Both the position numbers and the translations under genes were made by a program. Under the pieces are notes generated by a model. It saw only the letters and a list, made by a program, of their open reading frames with translations. It was not told the DNA's origin and did not search any database. A stretch of DNA of 64,000 nucleotides from Metapseudomonas resinovorans DSM 21078 (GTDB lineage Bacteria > Pseudomonadota > Gammaproteobacteria > Pseudomonadales > Pseudomonadaceae), in assembly GCF_000423545.1 (NCBI RefSeq), contig NZ_AUIE01000024.1, positions 57,284 through 121,283 on the forward strand, written 5' to 3'. Positions 38,993-47,547 of the stretch are shown here, in pieces. Position 1 is the stretch's first letter. Each line of letters starts with the position of its first letter.

Positions 38993-39679
38993 TCAGTCGA
39001 AGCCTTCGCCCGCGCTCATCACCAGGGGCCGGATTTTCTGCAACTGAGTCTCCAGCGAGTAAGTCATGCTGGAAGCCATGGAAAAGAAGGTCAGGAACGC
39101 CTTGAGGTTCGAGTCCCCCTCGCAGGTATCGTGGATACGCTGCCAGAAAGCCTGATTCACCAGTTGCAGCTGCTGGAACAGCCGTACGAGCCCCTTCAAC
39201 TCCCAGTCCGCATGGCGTCCTTCACGGAGATTGAAGTACTGCCGCGCGAGATAGAGCGAGACGGCCCGCAGAATGAACTCCTGGTTGCTGGCGAACGGCA
39301 AGTGTTGCTGCGCCATCGGCCTGAGCTTGCCCAGCACCGGACAGGCGCTGGTGGCCATGATCACCCCCAACAGAGCACGCAACCCCTCCTCCAGCCCCAC
39401 CAGCTTGGTGTACTCGCGCTCCGGCGTACGTACCCAGACCTGTACCTTCTTGAAGGCTGGCAGGCCTTGGAAATCCTCGATCACCCGGTGCAAATCCACC
39501 GCCGCCGGGCAATGACTAAAGGCATTCCGGCTTAGCGGGCAGTTGCTGCACTGCTGATGTTCCAGTCGCGTCCACTTCGGCGCGACTTCTGCTCGCGCCG
39601 GGTCATACGCACGGTCCAGCTCGATGCGGTAGCTGAACTCATGCAGGTCATCCAGGCTGATGCGGTATTCGATGGCCAT
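38993..39679 (-). CDS. Conserved protein with a four-cysteine pattern (DUF6901-like)
   Basis: A 228-residue cytosolic protein. It has Cys44-x2-Cys47-x9-Cys57 (CSNCPLSRNAFSHCP) and Cys113 in the conserved-looking ATSACPVLGKLRPMAQQHLPFAS. This could be a zinc or iron-sulfur site, but I do not recognise a characterised family. The rest looks helical. It begins 20 bases after uup and is probably transcribed with it. Confidence 0.72.
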   Translation of the reverse strand: MAIEYRISLDDLHEFSYRIELDRAYDPARAEVAPKWTRLEHQQCSNCPLSRNAFSHCPAAVDLHRVIEDFQGLPAFKKVQVWVRTPEREYTKLVGLEEGLRALLGVIMATSACPVLGKLRPMAQQHLPFASNQEFILRAVSLYLARQYFNLREGRHADWELKGLVRLFQQLQLVNQAFWQRIHDTCEGDSNLKAFLTFFSMASSMTYSLETQLQKIRPLVMSAGEGFD

Positions 39680-39699
39680 GGGCTCTCCGGCTCACTTCC

Positions 39700-41601
39700 T
39701 CAACTGTCTTCCAGCTCCGCCCAACGCTCGATCAGACGGTCCAGCTCCTTCTGCAAGTCATCCAGGCGCTCCAGCACCATGCGGGTCTGTTCCGCTGGGC
39801 GCTGATAGAAGGCCGGATCGGAGACTTCCGCCTGCACCCTCACCTGCTCCGCTTCCAGAGCCTCGATCTGCCCGGGAATGGCCTCCAGCTCACGCTGCAA
39901 CTTGTAGCTCAGCTTCTTCTTGGGTACCTCAACCGCAACAGGAGCAGGCTCGGCAGCCCTGGGCGCTTCGGCCTTGGCCTCCCGCGTGTCACCCACGCCC
40001 AGCAGACGCGGCGAGCCGCCCTGGCGCAGCCAATCCTGGTAGCCACCAACGTACTCGCGAACGCGGCCTTGCCCTTCGAACACCAGCGTGCTGGTGACCA
40101 CGTTGTCGAGGAACGCGCGGTCGTGGCTGACCATCAGCACCGTGCCAGGGAAATTCAGCAGCACCTCTTCGAGCAGCTCCAGGGTTTCCACATCCAGGTC
40201 GTTGGTCGGTTCGTCCAGCACCAGCAGGTTCGCCGGCTTGCTGAACAACTTGGCCAGCAACAGTCGTGCCCGCTCGCCACCAGACAACGCCTTTACCGGC
40301 GTACGGGCGCGCTGCGGACTGAACAGGAAGTCCCCCAGGTAGCTCAGTACATGGCGGTTCTGACCGTCGATACTGATGAAGTCGCGGCCTTCGGAGAGGT
40401 TATCGATTACGGTCTTTTCCAGATCCAGCTGGTGACGCAGCTGGTCGAAATACGCCACTTCCAGGCGAGTGCCGACCTCAATGCTGCCACCGGTGGGCTG
40501 GAGGTCGCCCAGCAGCAGCTTGAGCAGCGTGGTCTTGCCGGTACCGTTGGCACCCAGCAGGCCGATACGGTCGGAGCGCTGCAGCACCAGGTTGAAATCG
40601 CGGATCAGCGGCTCCTCGCCTGCATGGGCGAAGCTGACGTTTTCCGCCACCATCACCTGCTTGCCGGATTTTTCCGCTGCCTCCAGCTGGAACGTAGCCT
40701 TGCCCTGACGCTCGCGACGCTCTGAACGCTCGTTGCGCATCGCCTTGAGCGCACGCACCCGGCCTTCGTTACGGGTACGACGGGCCTTGATGCCCTGGCG
40801 AATCCAGACTTCTTCCTGGGCCAGGCGCTTGTCGAACAGGGCGTTGGCCACTTCTTCCGCCGCCAGCTGCTGCTCCTTGTGCACCAGGAAGCTGGCGTAG
40901 TCACCGTTCCAGTCGATCAGATGACCACGGTCCAGCTCGAGGATACGAGTGGCCAGGTTCTGCAGGAAGGAACGGTCGTGGGTAATGAACAACACGGCGC
41001 CGTTGAAACCCAGCAGGGCCTCTTCCAGCCAGGCGATGGCGCCGATATCCAAATGGTTGGTGGGCTCATCGAGCAGCAGCAGGTCTGGCTCGGCCACCAG
41101 TGCCTGGGCCAGCAGCACGCGACGGCGCCAGCCACCGGAGAGCTCCGCCAGGGTCTTGTCCGCCGGCAGTTGCAGGCGACTCAGGGTGCTATCCACCAAC
41201 TGCTGCAGTCGCCAGCCGTCGCGCGCTTCCAGGTCCTGTTGAACCCGGGACAGGCGCGCCAGGTCATTCTCGTCGTTGATATGCAGGCTCAGGTGGTGGT
41301 ACTCGGCGAGCAGCTTGCCGACCTCTGCCAGGCCTTCGGCCACCACATCGAATACGGTGCGATCATCGGCGAGCGGCAGTTCTTGCGGTAGCTCACCGAT
41401 TTTCAGCGCCGGTGCGCGCCAGATTTCGCCATCATCAGCGAATTGATCACCCTTGACCAATCGCAGCAGGCTGGATTTGCCGGTGCCGTTGCGACCAATG
41501 ATGCACACCCGCTCGCCACGGGCGATCTGCCAGGACACCTTATCCAACAGCGGCATGGCGCCGTAGGCGAGGGATACATCGGTGAACTTGAGCAGTGTCA
41601 T
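39700..41601 (-). CDS. uup: ABC-F ATPase Uup
   Basis: A 633-residue soluble protein with two ABC domains (Walker A GRNGTGKSS at about 36-44 and GANGTGKTT near 350-358; signatures LSGGWRRR and LSGGERAR; Walker B LLLLDEPTNHLD and LLVLDEPTNDLD) joined by a long linker, plus a C-terminal coiled coil (ELEAIPGQIEALEAEQVRVQAEVSD) typical of Uup. ABC-F proteins act on the ribosome; Uup also affects precise excision of transposons and branched DNA. Closest alternative within the family is EttA, but the C-terminal coil points to Uup. Confidence 0.93.
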   Translation of the reverse strand: MTLLKFTDVSLAYGAMPLLDKVSWQIARGERVCIIGRNGTGKSSLLRLVKGDQFADDGEIWRAPALKIGELPQELPLADDRTVFDVVAEGLAEVGKLLAEYHHLSLHINDENDLARLSRVQQDLEARDGWRLQQLVDSTLSRLQLPADKTLAELSGGWRRRVLLAQALVAEPDLLLLDEPTNHLDIGAIAWLEEALLGFNGAVLFITHDRSFLQNLATRILELDRGHLIDWNGDYASFLVHKEQQLAAEEVANALFDKRLAQEEVWIRQGIKARRTRNEGRVRALKAMRNERSERRERQGKATFQLEAAEKSGKQVMVAENVSFAHAGEEPLIRDFNLVLQRSDRIGLLGANGTGKTTLLKLLLGDLQPTGGSIEVGTRLEVAYFDQLRHQLDLEKTVIDNLSEGRDFISIDGQNRHVLSYLGDFLFSPQRARTPVKALSGGERARLLLAKLFSKPANLLVLDEPTNDLDVETLELLEEVLLNFPGTVLMVSHDRAFLDNVVTSTLVFEGQGRVREYVGGYQDWLRQGGSPRLLGVGDTREAKAEAPRAAEPAPVAVEVPKKKLSYKLQRELEAIPGQIEALEAEQVRVQAEVSDPAFYQRPAEQTRMVLERLDDLQKELDRLIERWAELEDS

Positions 41602-41786
41602 GGGGGGGCCTCCTGGATCAGGGCGCGCATTCTACCCGACTTGCGGTACCGCCTCTCGGGCAATTTTTACCGCCGGTTTCTCCTGCTGGCGCAATGCTTT
41701 AACCGCCCCTGCCTAACGGCTAAGCTAGGCGCTATTCGATGCCCCGAAACGGGCATTCATAACGATATATCTGCCCCGGAAGTGTC

Positions 41787-43721
41787 ATGCGCGGTCGTCT
41801 GCTCAACCTGTTTTCCTGCTTGCTCCTTTCCACGGTAGGCCTGCACGCCAGCCAGGCCTCCGCGGCCCCGCTCGCCCAGCAGCGCCTGATGTACGACGAG
41901 GCCAAGCGAGCCCTGGCCAAGGGTGATTCCGGCCCCTATGAGCGCTACGCCAATGCCCTGAGCGACTATCCGCTGGAGCCCTACCTGGCCTACGACGAGC
42001 TGACCGCCCGTCTGAAATGGGCAAGCAACGAGGAGATCGAGAAGTTCCTCGCCGAGCACGGCGACCTGCCGCAGGCCGGCTGGATGAAATTGCGCTGGCT
42101 GCGCTGGCTGGCCGAACGCGGGGAATGGCAGACCTTCGTCAACTACTACGATCCCAAGCTCAACTTCACCGAACTGGACTGCCTGTTCGGCCAGTACCAG
42201 CTCAAACACGGCATGAAGAAGGAAGGCTATGCCACCGCCGAAAAGCTCTGGCTGGTGGGCAAGTCCCAACCCGAGGCCTGCGACGTGCTCTTTGGTATGT
42301 GGAAAGCCGAAGGGCAGTTGAGCGAGGAACTGCGCTGGAAGCGCGCCAAGCTGGCTGCTGAAGCGCGCAACTATGGCCTGGCCAACCACTTGGTAAAGAC
42401 CATGCCGCGCCTTGGTACTCAAGGCAAACTCATGGTGGAAGTGGCGCAGAAGCCGCAGTTGCTGAGTCAGACCGCTCGTTTCACGCCGGCTGACCGACAC
42501 ACGGCGGATGCCGCCGGCCTTGGCCTGCGCCGCCTGGCTCGCCAAAACCCGGAAAAGGCCCTGAGCCTGCTGGAGGTCTATGCCGCACGCCTGCCCTTCT
42601 CCAAGGAAGAGAAGGTGGCCATCGCTCGCGAAATCGGCCTGACCCTGGCCAAGCGTTTCGACTCCCGCGCCCTCAAGATCATGACCCAGTACGACCCGGA
42701 GCTGCGCGACAACACGGTCAGCGAATGGCGCGCACGCCTGTTGCTGCGCCTGGGCCGCTGGGACGACGCCTACCAGTTGACCCGGCAGATGCCCGAAGAC
42801 CTGGCCAAGACCAATCGCTGGCGCTACTGGCAGGCGCGCAGCCTGCAGCTGGCCCAGCCACAGAGCCAGCAGCCGATCCCGCTCTATCAGCCGGTCGCTC
42901 GCGAGCGCGACTTCTACGGTTTCATGGCCGCCGACCACATCAAGGCGCCATATCAGCTGAACAACAAGCCGCTGGCCCTCGATCCCAAGGTGATGCAGAA
43001 AGTGCGCAACACCGCTGGCATCCGCCGTGCGCTGGAGTTCCATGATCGCGGCGAGATCGTCAACGGTCGCCGCGAGTGGTACCACGTCAGCCGCCTGTTC
43101 AACCGCGACGAGATGGTGGCCCAGGCCAAGATCGCCTACGACATGCAATGGTACTTCCCGGCCATTCGCACCATCAGCCAGGCCCAGTACTGGGACGACC
43201 TGGATATCCGCTTCCCCATGGCCCACCGCTCGGCGCTGACCCAGCAGGCAAAAGTTCGCGGCCTGCACTCCAGCTGGGTATTCGCCATCACTCGCCAGGA
43301 AAGCGCCTTCATGGCCGACGCCCGCTCCGGTGCTGGCGCCATGGGCCTGATGCAACTGATGCCGGCCACCGCCAAGGAAACCGCGCGCAGGTACGGTATT
43401 CCGCTGGCTTCGCCGAAGCAGGCATTCAACCCCGACGTCAACATCCAGCTCGGCGCTGCCTACCTGAGCCAGGTGCACGGCCAGTTCAACGGCAACCGCG
43501 TACTGGCCTCAGCGGCCTACAACGCCGGGCCCGGCCGCGTGCGCCAGTGGCTGAAAGGGGCCGATCACCTGGCCTACGATGTCTGGGTCGAGACAATTCC
43601 CTTCGACGAAACCCGCCAGTATGTGCAGAACGTGCTGTCCTACTCCGTGATCTACGGGCACAAACTGAACGCCCCGCAGCCCCTGGTGGATTGGCACGAG
43701 CGGTACTTCGACGACCAGTAA
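41787..43721 (+). CDS. slt: Soluble lytic murein transglycosylase Slt
   Basis: A 644-residue periplasmic enzyme with a signal peptide (cleaved near ASA, residue 26), a long helical-repeat U/L domain and a C-terminal GH23 catalytic domain. The catalytic Glu505 is in FAITRQESAFMADARSGAGAMGLMQLMPATA. It cuts glycan strands to 1,6-anhydroMurNAc ends, the fragments that NagZ later processes. Monocistronic, ended by a hairpin at 43731-43752. Confidence 0.95.
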   Translation: MRGRLLNLFSCLLLSTVGLHASQASAAPLAQQRLMYDEAKRALAKGDSGPYERYANALSDYPLEPYLAYDELTARLKWASNEEIEKFLAEHGDLPQAGWMKLRWLRWLAERGEWQTFVNYYDPKLNFTELDCLFGQYQLKHGMKKEGYATAEKLWLVGKSQPEACDVLFGMWKAEGQLSEELRWKRAKLAAEARNYGLANHLVKTMPRLGTQGKLMVEVAQKPQLLSQTARFTPADRHTADAAGLGLRRLARQNPEKALSLLEVYAARLPFSKEEKVAIAREIGLTLAKRFDSRALKIMTQYDPELRDNTVSEWRARLLLRLGRWDDAYQLTRQMPEDLAKTNRWRYWQARSLQLAQPQSQQPIPLYQPVARERDFYGFMAADHIKAPYQLNNKPLALDPKVMQKVRNTAGIRRALEFHDRGEIVNGRREWYHVSRLFNRDEMVAQAKIAYDMQWYFPAIRTISQAQYWDDLDIRFPMAHRSALTQQAKVRGLHSSWVFAITRQESAFMADARSGAGAMGLMQLMPATAKETARRYGIPLASPKQAFNPDVNIQLGAAYLSQVHGQFNGNRVLASAAYNAGPGRVRQWLKGADHLAYDVWVETIPFDETRQYVQNVLSYSVIYGHKLNAPQPLVDWHERYFDDQ

Positions 43722-43730
43722 TGCATGAGA

Positions 43731-43752
43731 AAGGGCGCAAATCAGCGCCCTT
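43731..43752. terminator. Bidirectional terminator between slt and MOSC gene
   Basis: Stem AAGGGCGC with its complement around AAATCA, T-rich after the stem on the plus strand and preceded by A-rich sequence on the other, between convergent genes. Confidence 0.75.
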
Positions 43753-43772
43753 CTTCATTGACGAGGTTCGAA

Positions 43773-44576
43773 CTACTCCAGAACCTCGACTTCCATCCCC
43801 ACATCCAGCACGCCGGCGCTGCGATTGATCAGGTTCTGCCCGAAATACACTTCACCATCGCGCTCGCGGTAGGTCTTGAGGGTCGTGAGCGGCTCACGGT
43901 CGGCACTCCGCTCACCGGTGGCCGGGTCAATGGTGGTCAGGATGCAGCGACTGCACCCTTTGGCCACACTGAATTCGATACCGCCAATGCGAATGCGCTT
44001 CCAGCTGTCCTCGGCGTAGGCCGCACTGCCCTCTACCACCAGGTTCGGACGGAAGCGCAGCATTTCCAGCGGTCGCCCCACCCGCTCACTGAGGTCATCC
44101 AGCGAGGCCTGACCAATCAGCAGCAGCGGAAAACCATCGGCGAAGCCTACTTTCTCCTCGGGCAGCAGACTGCCGGGAATATCCCGTGCGCGGTGGTCCG
44201 GCACATGCACCAGGCGGCAAGCCTTGCCGAGGAAGTCACTCAGCCATTGCGCCGCCTCGTCGCCTGCATCCGGCACATGCATAGGGGCGCCCCAGACGAA
44301 AGTCCCACGCAGGTTCGCATCGGGTTCGGGCAGCGCGACATCCAGGGCTGGCAACCCTTCGGCACTCAGGGTCAGACCACCGACAGCGTTCCAGCGCGCC
44401 GAAAGCTGGGACATCCTGGAAAAGGCGCGCTGGGTCAGGAATCGGCCATTTTCGGCATCTACCAGCATCCAGCGGCGATCGCCCGCCAGGCCCAGGGCAT
44501 CAACCCGAGCCTGCTGAAGGGGTTCGCCAATGGCGGATTTCATGGGAAAACGATAAAGGGCGGAGAGACGCAGCAT
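43773..44576 (-). CDS. MOSC-domain protein (YcbX-like)
   Basis: A 267-residue protein with an N-terminal MOSC-N beta-barrel (LRLSALYRFPMKSAIGEPL...GDRRWMLVDAENG) and a MOSC domain ending with the Cys-containing loop VAKGCSRCILTTIDPATGERS near residues 205-225. The Cys of this loop binds molybdenum cofactor in the family; YcbX reduces N-hydroxylated compounds in E. coli. There is no C-terminal ferredoxin domain as in E. coli YcbX, so its electron donor is not known. Moco genes lie about 9 kb away. Confidence 0.85.
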   Translation of the reverse strand: MLRLSALYRFPMKSAIGEPLQQARVDALGLAGDRRWMLVDAENGRFLTQRAFSRMSQLSARWNAVGGLTLSAEGLPALDVALPEPDANLRGTFVWGAPMHVPDAGDEAAQWLSDFLGKACRLVHVPDHRARDIPGSLLPEEKVGFADGFPLLLIGQASLDDLSERVGRPLEMLRFRPNLVVEGSAAYAEDSWKRIRIGGIEFSVAKGCSRCILTTIDPATGERSADREPLTTLKTYRERDGEVYFGQNLINRSAGVLDVGMEVEVLE

Positions 44577-44643
44577 GGCCAGCTTCCTGATCGGCGTTCG
44601 AGCGAGCCCCCCTTATACTCAGCCGCCCCGGCTCAGCTCAAGC

Positions 44644-45570
44644 TCATTGATTCCGATTGAGACGATCCATCACCACATCGACCAGCTTGTCGGGCTGGAA
44701 CTTGGAGAGGAAGTTGTCGCAGCCGACCTTTTTCACCATGGCGTCGTTGAAGCTGCCTGACAGCGAGGTGTGCATCACCACATAGAGGTCGCGCAGGCGT
44801 GGATCGTTGCGTATTTCCGTGGTCAGGCGGTAACCGTCCATCTCCGGCATTTCCGCATCCGTGAAGATCATCAGCAGCTTCTCGGTCATGTCCTCGCCGC
44901 TATCGGCCCAGGCTTTGAGCATCTTCAGGGCCTTCAGGCCATCACTGGCCATGTGCATGCGCATCCCGAGCTGCGACAGGGTTTCCCGCAACTGGGTCAA
45001 GGCGACGGTGGAGTCATCCACCAGCAGCACCTCGCGCCCTACCGCCATCTGCAGCAGCGGGTTCTCCAGGTGCTCCGCGGAAACACGGGTGCTCATGGGC
45101 ACGATCTCGGACAGCACCTTCTCGACGTCAATGACTTCGACGATCTGCTCGTCCACCTTGGTGATGGCCGTCAAATAGTGCTGACGACCAGCGCCGCCTG
45201 GCGGCGGCATGATGGATTCCCAGTTGAGGTTGAGGATGCGGTCCACGCCCCCTACCAGGAAGGCCTGCACCGAACGGTTGTACTCGGTCACGATGATGGT
45301 GCTGCGCTCATCCGGCACCAGCGGGCGCATACCGATGGCCTGGGACAGATCGATCACCGGCAGCGTCTGGCCACGCAAGTTGACCACGCCGCACACCACC
45401 GGATGCCGCTGCGGGATCAGGGTCATCTTCGGCAACTGCAGCACTTCCTGCACCTTGAACACGTTGATGGCGAAAAGCTGGCGACCACTGAGACGGAACA
45501 TCAGGATTTCAAGCCGGTTTTCACCCACTAGCTGGGTGCGTTGATCGACGGTGTCGAGAATGCCGGCCAT
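44644..45570 (-). CDS. cheV: Chemotaxis protein CheV (CheW-receiver fusion)
   Basis: A 308-residue protein: CheW-like coupling domain in residues 17-160 (LFAINVFKVQEVLQLPKMTLIPQRHPVVCGVVNLRGQTLPVIDLS) and a receiver domain from about 180, with phosphoacceptor Asp238 in IFTDAEMPEMDG and Lys in FLSKF near 295. CheV links receptors to CheA and buffers signalling. ATG at 45570 is collinear with CheV starts. No other chemotaxis gene is nearby, so the array it serves cannot be told. Confidence 0.93.
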   Translation of the reverse strand: MAGILDTVDQRTQLVGENRLEILMFRLSGRQLFAINVFKVQEVLQLPKMTLIPQRHPVVCGVVNLRGQTLPVIDLSQAIGMRPLVPDERSTIIVTEYNRSVQAFLVGGVDRILNLNWESIMPPPGGAGRQHYLTAITKVDEQIVEVIDVEKVLSEIVPMSTRVSAEHLENPLLQMAVGREVLLVDDSTVALTQLRETLSQLGMRMHMASDGLKALKMLKAWADSGEDMTEKLLMIFTDAEMPEMDGYRLTTEIRNDPRLRDLYVVMHTSLSGSFNDAMVKKVGCDNFLSKFQPDKLVDVVMDRLNRNQ

Positions 45571-45703
45571 GGAACTTCCTCTGCTGCAATGCGGTGGTGG
45601 GCAGGAGTGCCTTGGCAGTATTTCGGCAGGAGGCCAGAAACCTGAAGCCATGGCACCGAGCCATCATGCCGCAGCCAAACCCATGACGCCAGCACACCGA
45701 CTT

Positions 45704-46603
45704 TCAAGTCGGCAGCAGCAGCGGGGAATGCTCTGGCAGATGCACTCGCAGCACGCCGGCACGCGCAGCGATGCGCAGGCGCACCGTTTCCAGCGGCTCG
45801 CCATCGAGATTCAGGTCCAACCCCTCCACCGCCTCAACGTCCACCCAGGGCAAGCGCGCGCTGACTGACACCGACTCCAACCCGAGGATGCCGCCAGAGA
45901 GCAACGTGGCCAGGGTTCCCACCACATCCTGGGGCGCTGGAATGATGCAGAGGTCCAGCAGGCCATCATTCACCACCGCCTGCGGACACAATGGATGACC
46001 TCCGCCCGCTTGGCGCCCATTGCCGATGCCGAGCGCAAGGAACTCCCCCTCCCAGGCGAAGTCCGGCCCACGGAAGCGCCCGAAAGCCGAGTGCACCTCT
46101 GAAAAGTGCGTCAGCCCAGTGAGAAAGTAAGCGGCCCCACCCAGCACCTTCTTCAGGTCTTCGGAGGTGTTAGCCGTGATCTTCGAGCCGAAACCGCCGG
46201 TCGCCATATTGAGGAACAGGTGGCCATCGGCGTCGCCCAGATCGATCGCGCGCGGTGCCACGTCGAGCAACGCCAATGCCTCCTGCGGGTCCAGGGGCAC
46301 GCCGGCCGCACGAGCGAAGTCGTTGGCCGTCCCCAACGGCAACAGCACCAGGCTGGCGTCGGCCTTTGCCAGGGTCATGGCTTCGGCCACCTCCCGCAGG
46401 GTGCCATCGCCGCCCCCGGCAATGAGCGTGCGATACCCTCTCGCCAGGGCCTCGTCCACCAGGCGCCGAGCATCGCCGCCTTCCCAGGTAACCCGCACAG
46501 CCAGCTCCCACCCCGCTTTACGGCGTGCCTGGACGGCTGCCCGCACCTCATCGTTGGCCGCCTGCTTGCCATGCAGGATCAGCAAGGCCTTGCGCTCATC
46601 CAT
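45704..46603 (-). CDS. yegS: Lipid/diacylglycerol kinase-family protein (YegS type)
   Basis: A 299-residue cytosolic protein with the DAGK catalytic motif LIAGGGDGTLREVAEAM (about residues 62-78) and the LPLGTANDFAR loop, then the beta-sandwich C-terminal half with LNLDGEPLE. YegS phosphorylates phosphatidylglycerol in E. coli; the natural lipid here is unknown. ATG at 46603 is chosen because it gives MDERKALLILHGK, the family start. Confidence 0.9.
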   Translation of the reverse strand: MDERKALLILHGKQAANDEVRAAVQARRKAGWELAVRVTWEGGDARRLVDEALARGYRTLIAGGGDGTLREVAEAMTLAKADASLVLLPLGTANDFARAAGVPLDPQEALALLDVAPRAIDLGDADGHLFLNMATGGFGSKITANTSEDLKKVLGGAAYFLTGLTHFSEVHSAFGRFRGPDFAWEGEFLALGIGNGRQAGGGHPLCPQAVVNDGLLDLCIIPAPQDVVGTLATLLSGGILGLESVSVSARLPWVDVEAVEGLDLNLDGEPLETVRLRIAARAGVLRVHLPEHSPLLLPT

Positions 46604-46811
46604 GCTCACCTCCGTCGTTCGGGAATGGCCGGAGTATAGGACCGCAAGCCCCCACCGAAGGCGCCATCGGCAATCTACTGACCGGACAAACAATCAACTT
46701 TGTAGATAGGAAAACCGAATAATTTGCGCTTTTACAGCCTTATATGATGATTGATCATGCCACCCATTCCTCCCGGAGAACCCCCTCCGCGAGCAGACAG
46801 GAGACTCGAAC

Positions 46812-47510
46812 ATGATCGAAGTACGCCCCTTCGCCGAACTGGGTGGTGCTCACCACGGCTGGCTCAATGCTCGACATCACTTTTCCTTCGCCAGCTACTA
46901 CGACAGCCAGCGAATGAACTGGGGCCAGTTGCGCGTGTGGAACGACGATGAAATCGCCCCCCACTCCGGTTTCCCGCCGCACCCGCACCAGGACATGGAG
47001 ATCATCACCTACGTCCGCGAAGGTGCCATTACCCACCAGGACAACCTGGGCAACAAAGGCCGTACCGAGGCCGGCGACGTACAGGTGATGAGCGCGGGCA
47101 CCGGTATCGCCCACAGCGAGTACAACCTGGAAGACGAAACCACCAAGATCTTCCAGATCTGGATCATGCCAACCGAATACGGCGCCGCCCCCTCCTGGGG
47201 TGCCCGTCCGTTCCCGAAGGGCGAGCGTGCCGGCAGCTTCGTGACCCTGGCCAGCGGTATCGATGAAGGTGGCGACGCACTGCATATCCGCGCCAATGCC
47301 CGGCTTGCAGCCGCCACACTCAAGGCTGGACAGAGCGCCGAGTACCGTCTGGAGAAAGGCCGCCAGGCCTATCTGGTGGCCGCCAAGGGTCGTTACGAGG
47401 TGAACGGCGTCGCCGCCGAAGCCCGCGATGGCGTGGCGGTACGCGATGTGGAGGTGCTCAGCTTCACCGCCAGCGAGGACAGCGAAATCGTCCTCGTGGA
47501 TGTGGCCTGA
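46812..47510 (+). CDS. Pirin-family protein (YhhW-like bicupin)
   Basis: A 232-residue bicupin. The metal site is complete: His57, His59, His101 and Glu103 (PPHPHQDMEI, AHSEYN), matching the Fe ligands of human pirin and the quercetinase YhhW. In bacteria such proteins can have quercetin 2,3-dioxygenase or redox-linked regulatory roles; which applies here cannot be told. Stands alone, ATG with an upstream GGAG, and convergent with the kinase across a REP-type repeat. Confidence 0.9.
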   Translation: MIEVRPFAELGGAHHGWLNARHHFSFASYYDSQRMNWGQLRVWNDDEIAPHSGFPPHPHQDMEIITYVREGAITHQDNLGNKGRTEAGDVQVMSAGTGIAHSEYNLEDETTKIFQIWIMPTEYGAAPSWGARPFPKGERAGSFVTLASGIDEGGDALHIRANARLAAATLKAGQSAEYRLEKGRQAYLVAAKGRYEVNGVAAEARDGVAVRDVEVLSFTASEDSEIVLVDVA

Positions 47511-47520
47511 CGCGGGCTCA

Positions 47521-47547
47521 TGCAGGAGCGAGCTTGCTCGCTCCTAC
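47521..47547 (-). repeat. REP-like palindrome at the pirin-kinase junction
   Basis: GGAGCGAG (47525-47532), CTTG loop, CTCGCTCC (47537-47544), with the GTAGGAGCGAGC wording of Pseudomonas REP elements on the minus strand. It occupies the 33-base space between two convergent genes and includes the TAG stop codon of the kinase (47546-47544). Confidence 0.75.

Noticed and set aside
38981..39012. An imperfect hairpin after the universal stress gene.
   Set aside because: It has two mismatches in the stem and overlaps the 3' end of the opposite-strand coding sequence, so I do not list it as a terminator.
41757..43478. A 573-codon minus-strand frame opposite slt.
   Set aside because: Antisense to the slt gene, whose signal peptide and catalytic Glu are clear.
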